Positions 14,290 through 19,136 of a stretch of DNA of 19,136 nt are shown in pieces. The notes under the pieces are model-generated. The model was given only the letters and a program-made list of their open reading frames with translations. It did not search any database and was not told the DNA's origin. The translations under genes were made by a program, and so were the position numbers. Location: assembly GCA_021152595.1 (NCBI GenBank), contig JAGKVC010000057.1, positions 1 to 19,136 on the forward strand. Direction: 5' to 3'. Each line of letters opens with the position of its first letter. Within the stretch, counting starts at the first letter, position 1. The stretch comes from Clostridia bacterium. Lineage in GTDB: Bacteria; Bacillota; Clostridia; Oscillospirales; Ruminococcaceae.

Positions 14290-14925
14290 ATGAAACGAAC
14301 AGCAGCCATTCTCGCAGCAATCCTGCTTGCAGCATCATGTACGGGCTGCGGCAGCAGCGGCACACAGACGGAAAAACCGGCAGCTCAGAACAGCACAGCC
14401 GCAGAAAACAGCGCATCTGCAAATGCGGAAAGCACCGCGCAGGTCTCCGGTGTTGTCACAGACGGCAGCAAATGCGGCATTCTGCAAAAGAGCGCAGAGC
14501 AGGATGACTTTGAAATCAAGGGACTGATTCTCACATCCGACAGCGGACACCACGATTATCCGGCGATCGACGAGCAGATCAAGGACGGATACAAGACCGA
14601 AGGGCTTTGCAGCGAGTTTTATCTCAACGAATGGATCGGCGTCTATGCGGACTGCAATCAGACGATGAGCCTTTATGTCGTGAAGAATCAACCGGACATA
14701 GACTATGCCGCAATGTCTGAACCCGACCTGATCAAGGCCAGCGGTGAGTCACAACATCTGATTTATCAAAACAATATCACGCCGAACGCAGATGAAAACG
14801 GATATCTGTTGAACTTTTATGTGCATCCGGAATCGGGCGAAGGACTTTACAATATGTGCTTCGTTTCCGGCGAAAAAGTCTGCTATGTGGTACAGCTCAG
14901 ACTGCTGCCGGAGCCCACAGAATAA
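14290..14925 (+). CDS. Predicted lipoprotein of unknown function
   Basis: This 211-aa secreted protein starts at the ATG at 14290, preceded by GGAGGTCACAGC. The signal peptide MKRTAAILAAILLAASCTGCGSSG has two possible lipidation Cys (AASC or CTGC). A Ser/Ala/Thr/Asn/Gln linker runs to about residue 55. The folded part (about 56-205) contains ILTSDSGHHDYPAIDEQIKDG and LYVVKNQPDIDYAAMSEPDL and ends VCYVVQLRLLP. No catalytic motif or known family was recognised. It lies inside the polyamine locus, after an intergenic repeat and 53 bp before the dehydrogenase gene, so it may be a later insertion or have a linked role such as ligand binding at the surface. There is no evidence for either. Confidence 0.8.
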   Translation: MKRTAAILAAILLAASCTGCGSSGTQTEKPAAQNSTAAENSASANAESTAQVSGVVTDGSKCGILQKSAEQDDFEIKGLILTSDSGHHDYPAIDEQIKDGYKTEGLCSEFYLNEWIGVYADCNQTMSLYVVKNQPDIDYAAMSEPDLIKASGESQHLIYQNNITPNADENGYLLNFYVHPESGEGLYNMCFVSGEKVCYVVQLRLLPEPTE

Positions 14926-14978
14926 CCCAATCATTGAATCTATCCGCACAGCGGACACATACAGGAGGAATCATAACA

Positions 14979-16243
<1,265 letters not shown>

Positions 16244-16244
<1 letters not shown>

Positions 16245-17371
16245 TGCGGCGGTACGAACTGCCGACTCCCTGCTATATCATTGACGAGGCAAAGCTCCGG
16301 AGCAATCTGGAGCTTTTGCACAATGTGGAGCAGGAGACCGGCGCACATATTCTCCTTGCACAGAAAGCGTTTTCATGCTTTGCGGTCTATCCGGTGATCG
16401 CGCAGTATCTCAGCGGCACGACGGCAAGCGGTCTCTATGAGGCGCGGCTCGGTGCCGAGGAGTTCAAAAAGGAAAATCATGTATTCTCTCCGGCATATGA
16501 TCCGGCGGAATTCAGGGAGCTGTGCCGCATCTGCGACCATATCAGCTTCAATTCCTTCACGCAGCTCGAAAAATACCGTCCCGTCTGGGAGCAGGCAGGT
16601 GTCAGCGTCGGCATCCGCGTCAATCCGGAATGCTCAACGCAGGGCGACCACGCAATCTATGATCCCTGCGCACCCGGCTCGCGGCTCGGCGTGACAAAGG
16701 CGAATTTCCGCCCCGAGCTGCTGAAAGGTGTTGAGGGACTGCATTTCCACACGCTCTGCGAGCAGAATGCCGATGATCTCATTACGACATTCCGCGCATT
16801 CGAGGAGAAATTCGGTGCATATCTGCCGCAGATGAAGTGGCTCAATCTCGGCGGCGGACATCATATCACACGCGATGATTATGACGTCGCTGCGCTGAAA
16901 AAGCTGATTCTCGAAATCCGCGGAACATACGGCGTCGAGGTTTATCTGGAACCGGGCGAAGCAATCGCGCTGAATGCAGGCTGGCTCGATACCGAGGTCA
17001 TGGATATCGTGGAAAACGGGATCAAGGTGCTGATCCTTGATGCATCCGCAGCCTGTCATATGCCAGATGTCCTCGAAATGCCCTACCGACCGCCGCTGCA
17101 AGGCTCCGGCGAATGGGGCGAAAAGCCGTATGAATACCGGCTCTCTGCTCGAACCTGCCTTGCAGGCGATATCATCGGCGATTACAGCTTCGACCGCGAA
17201 ATTCAGATCGGAGACCGCCTGACCTTCTGCGATATGGCGATCTATTCGATGGTCAAGAACAATACATTCAACGGGATGCCGCTGCCTGCAATCGCAGTGC
17301 AGCATGAAAACCGTGACTGCGAAATCATCCGGCAGTTCGGATACAGCGACTTTAAGGAGCGCCTGTCATGA
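16244..17371 (+). CDS. nspC: Carboxy(nor)spermidine decarboxylase
   Basis: This is a 375-aa PLP enzyme of the alanine racemase-fold decarboxylase group. It removes CO2 from carboxyspermidine, carboxynorspermidine or carboxyaminopropylagmatine made by the preceding dehydrogenase. The start codon overlaps the dehydrogenase stop, so the pair is translationally coupled. Visible features are the PLP lysine in LLAQKAFS (Lys41), GLHFHTLCEQNADDL (about 166-179), the glycine-rich NLGGGHHITRDDYD (201-214), YLEPGEA (about 234-240), and CLAGDIIGDY (305-314) with the cysteine and aspartate expected near the active site. Length and motif order agree with NspC/CASDC. It ends with an ATGA overlap into a membrane protein gene. 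The symbol follows the family; actual substrate is open. Confidence 0.92.
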
Positions 17372-18012
17372 CAAATCAATCCGGCAAAGGCAGTGCGGCA
17401 TATTTATCTGCCGCGCTGTATATCATCGGTGTATACGCTTTTGTTCCGCTGCTCTTTCTGTTCAATCAAGATGCCCTCGGCGCCGGCGCTGAGGCAAAAT
17501 TATCGGCTGCCCGTATCGTGCCGCCGCTGCTGATTCCGGTCGTACTCGGGCTGCTGAATCTGGCGGCGGTCACTGCACTGCGCAAAAAAATAACGCGCGA
17601 TCAGCTTCTCAACTGTGCAATGGCAGTGAAATATGCGCTGATTCCGTTTTTCCTGATCGGCGGATGTTGCATTGCGCTTGCACTGCTGCTGATGTTCACG
17701 CCGGTCGTGATCATGGTTTTCGTCGGACCGGCGCTTGCACTGACGCTCGGTGCGGCAGGCTGGATTGTTCTGCTCGGCAGTGCGCCGTTTTCGGTCGGAT
17801 ATCTGGTCAGAGCAAGCCGTGAGGGCATTCATCCGCGCGGATTCTGCATCCTCGCAGGCATTCTGCAATTTTTCTTCACGGTCGATGTCATTACGATGAT
17901 GGTCGCGGCATTCCGTGAGAAAAAATGGATCAAAGCAACTGTTATGCTTGCGCTGATCCTGCTCGCCGCAGTCATCGGCTGCATCGCCTTTGCGGCGCTG
18001 TTCATCTTCTGA
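17368..18012 (+). CDS. Polytopic membrane protein of unknown function
   Basis: This 214-aa hydrophobic protein starts within the end of nspC (ATGA at 17368-17371). About six membrane helices are predicted by eye, at residues 11-33, 48-70, 88-112, 115-138, 157-180 and 191-213. Short basic loops such as RKKITRDQ and RASREGIHPRG suggest cytoplasmic sides. No transporter signature or conserved polar cluster was recognised. Coupling to the decarboxylase suggests co-expression with the polyamine genes, where polyamine export or uptake is a possible role, but the sequence itself gives no support for a transport function. It is equally plausible that it belongs with the following genes. Confidence 0.75.
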   Translation: MTNQSGKGSAAYLSAALYIIGVYAFVPLLFLFNQDALGAGAEAKLSAARIVPPLLIPVVLGLLNLAAVTALRKKITRDQLLNCAMAVKYALIPFFLIGGCCIALALLLMFTPVVIMVFVGPALALTLGAAGWIVLLGSAPFSVGYLVRASREGIHPRGFCILAGILQFFFTVDVITMMVAAFREKKWIKATVMLALILLAAVIGCIAFAALFIF

Positions 18013-18037
18013 GACAGCCTGACAGAAATGAGGACTT

Positions 18038-18460
18038 ATGAAAATCACATACAGTGACACGCATATCTTTTCCGCAGATCAACTCGAAAGGCTGTTTTGC
18101 TCCGTGAAATGGGAATCCGGCAGATATCCGGATAAGCTGCAAATCGCCATGCAGGGCTTCAAGACCGTCTTTTCCGCATGGGACGGAGAAAGGCTCGTCG
18201 GGCTGTGCTGCGCAATGGACGACGGCATCATGAATGCATACGTGCAATATCTGCTGGTGGATCCCTGCTATCACAGCAGAGGCATCGGCAGCATGCTGAT
18301 CGCGCGCATCCGGGAAACCTACCGGGATTATCTGCGCGTGGTGCTGCTCTCATACAGCAGAGAGGTCCGGTTCTATGAATCCTGCGGCTTCGGCAGAGCG
18401 ATCGACGCTGCGCCGATGTTCCTGACCGGTCTGCAAAAGAAATCTACAGATAAGGATTGA
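18038..18460 (+). CDS. GNAT-family N-acetyltransferase
   Basis: This 140-aa single-domain acetyltransferase uses acetyl-CoA to modify an amine. The CoA-binding motif A is clear: YVQYLLVDPCYHSRGIGSML (about 69-86) with the R/Q-x-x-G-x-G core HSRGIG. A C-terminal RFYESCGF (111-118) carries the Tyr often used as general acid. GERLVGLCCAMDDG is the preceding beta strand pair. A GAGG-type site precedes the ATG. It is 25 bp after the membrane protein and 6 bp before the SseB-like gene. Being downstream of polyamine genes, it could acetylate polyamines as SpeG/PaiA do, but it is not obviously either; the substrate is unknown. Confidence 0.88.
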   Translation: MKITYSDTHIFSADQLERLFCSVKWESGRYPDKLQIAMQGFKTVFSAWDGERLVGLCCAMDDGIMNAYVQYLLVDPCYHSRGIGSMLIARIRETYRDYLRVVLLSYSREVRFYESCGFGRAIDAAPMFLTGLQKKSTDKD

Positions 18461-18466
18461 TACCAA

Positions 18467-18934
18467 ATGGAAATTATCGGAAAATCGCTTGAGGGCGGCA
18501 GTGTTCTGCGCTTTCTCAAGCATGAATTTCTCACAAAACAGAATAAGGAGGCGCTGATGCCCGTCCTCGCCTGCCTGCGCGATTCGGACGTCATTGTGCC
18601 GGTACGCGCAGATCTCAGCAAAGAGGACGAGGAACGTATCCTCAGCGCGAAAAAGGGCGCGCGCATCAACTCGGACAAGCAGATCCGGTTTCAGCCCGAT
18701 CTGCTGCAAAGTGACGACGGCACATTCTTCCCGATTTTCTCGAATGAACAGCAGCTTACGCCGGAATATGCGGCACAGTTCTCCATGATGAAGCTGCCTG
18801 CGCCCTACTGCATCCGGATGATGCTCGCGCTCGAGGATGTGGACGGGCTGGTGCTGGATGCTTTCACCGAGGCGATGATCATTCCGAAGCAATCCGCCGC
18901 GCTCATCCTGAAGATGAAGTCGCACCTCGAATAA
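18467..18934 (+). CDS. SseB N-terminal domain-like protein
   Basis: A 155-aa soluble protein without signal peptide or membrane helix. The layout fits the SseB N-terminal domain common in Firmicutes: an early helical part with LMPVLACLRDSDVIVPVRADLS, then a strand pair around DGTFFPIFSNEQQLTPEYAAQFSMMKLP (about 85-112), then a GLVLDAFTEAMIIPKQSA segment (126-143). Function in these bacteria is unclear. An AAGGA ribosome site lies in the end of the GNAT gene. The partial frame that follows begins only 6 bp after its stop, suggesting one transcript. Confidence 0.65.
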   Translation: MEIIGKSLEGGSVLRFLKHEFLTKQNKEALMPVLACLRDSDVIVPVRADLSKEDEERILSAKKGARINSDKQIRFQPDLLQSDDGTFFPIFSNEQQLTPEYAAQFSMMKLPAPYCIRMMLALEDVDGLVLDAFTEAMIIPKQSAALILKMKSHLE

Positions 18935-18940
18935 ACGCAG

Positions 18941-19136
18941 ATGCGGACGCTGACTGTCACGCGGAAAGGCAAAATCGCAGGCGCCATGCTGCCCTACTGG
19001 ATCATTTCCGCGGATATCATCAATCAGATGCCTGCGCGCTTTCAGAAGTATACAGACGCGAAAATGGATGCAACCGGTCATGCGCGCGCGACGATTGCCG
19101 TCGAACAGCTTGATGCGCTCGGAATCCGCATCGGGA
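18941..19136 (+). CDS. Unidentified protein, N-terminal part (runs off the window)
   Basis: An open frame from ATG 18941 continues without stop to the window end (65 codons). It begins MRTLTVTRKGKIAGAMLPYW, with MDATGHARATIAVEQLDALGI near the end. Alternating hydrophobic residues suggest beta structure. It starts 6 bp after the SseB-like gene in the same direction. No strong ribosome site is visible before 18941, so an internal ATG at 18986 is possible. No family recognised. Confidence 0.5.
   Translation, partial: MRTLTVTRKGKIAGAMLPYWIISADIINQMPARFQKYTDAKMDATGHARATIAVEQLDALGIRIG

Overview
The window is 19.1 kb of a moderately GC-rich Firmicutes chromosome. It most resembles a gut Ruminococcus-like member of the Oscillospiraceae. 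The reasons are Gram-positive style ribosome binding sites, lipobox lipoproteins, a SpeA of the Bacillus YaaO type and a carboxyspermidine-type polyamine locus. This placement is inference from gene content; there is no rRNA to confirm it.

Layout. (1) 2-1777, plus strand: the 3' part of uvrA, followed by about 310 bp of intergenic repeats and palindromes. (2) 10253 down to 2092, minus strand: eight closely packed genes that look like one operon. In transcription order they are an ECF sigma factor, a one-TM anti-sigma-like protein coupled to it by an ATGA overlap, a lipoprotein sharing a repeat domain with that protein, a lipoprotein with two Ig-like domains, and four tandem lipoproteins of the serpin family. 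Three of these serpins keep an inhibitory-type hinge and one is degenerate. I read the block as a regulated, membrane-tethered anti-protease system. (3) 10254-11014: a non-coding divergent region. It holds a candidate ~100-nt small RNA with its own promoter and terminator, repeated GC hairpins, a perfect-consensus promoter and a structured leader upstream of speA. (4) 11015-17371, plus strand: a polyamine locus with speA-type decarboxylase, a 2H-phosphoesterase-like protein, a 49-aa membrane peptide, a speE homologue with altered conserved motifs, a lipoprotein, carboxy(nor)spermidine dehydrogenase and carboxy(nor)spermidine decarboxylase. (5) 17368 to the end, plus strand: a polytopic membrane protein, a GNAT acetyltransferase, an SseB-like protein and an unfinished reading frame.

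How the parts could work together. The polyamine genes would turn arginine into agmatine, then extend agmatine or putrescine through aspartate semialdehyde condensation and decarboxylation. speE suggests a second aminopropyl transfer reaction, but no speD is seen here. The minus-strand operon probably answers an envelope or protease signal sensed by the extracytoplasmic repeats of the anti-sigma-like protein. Its output would be surface serpins. The strongest candidates for new biology are the sigma/anti-sigma/serpin operon, the intergenic small RNA and the unusual SpeE with its 2H-like neighbour.
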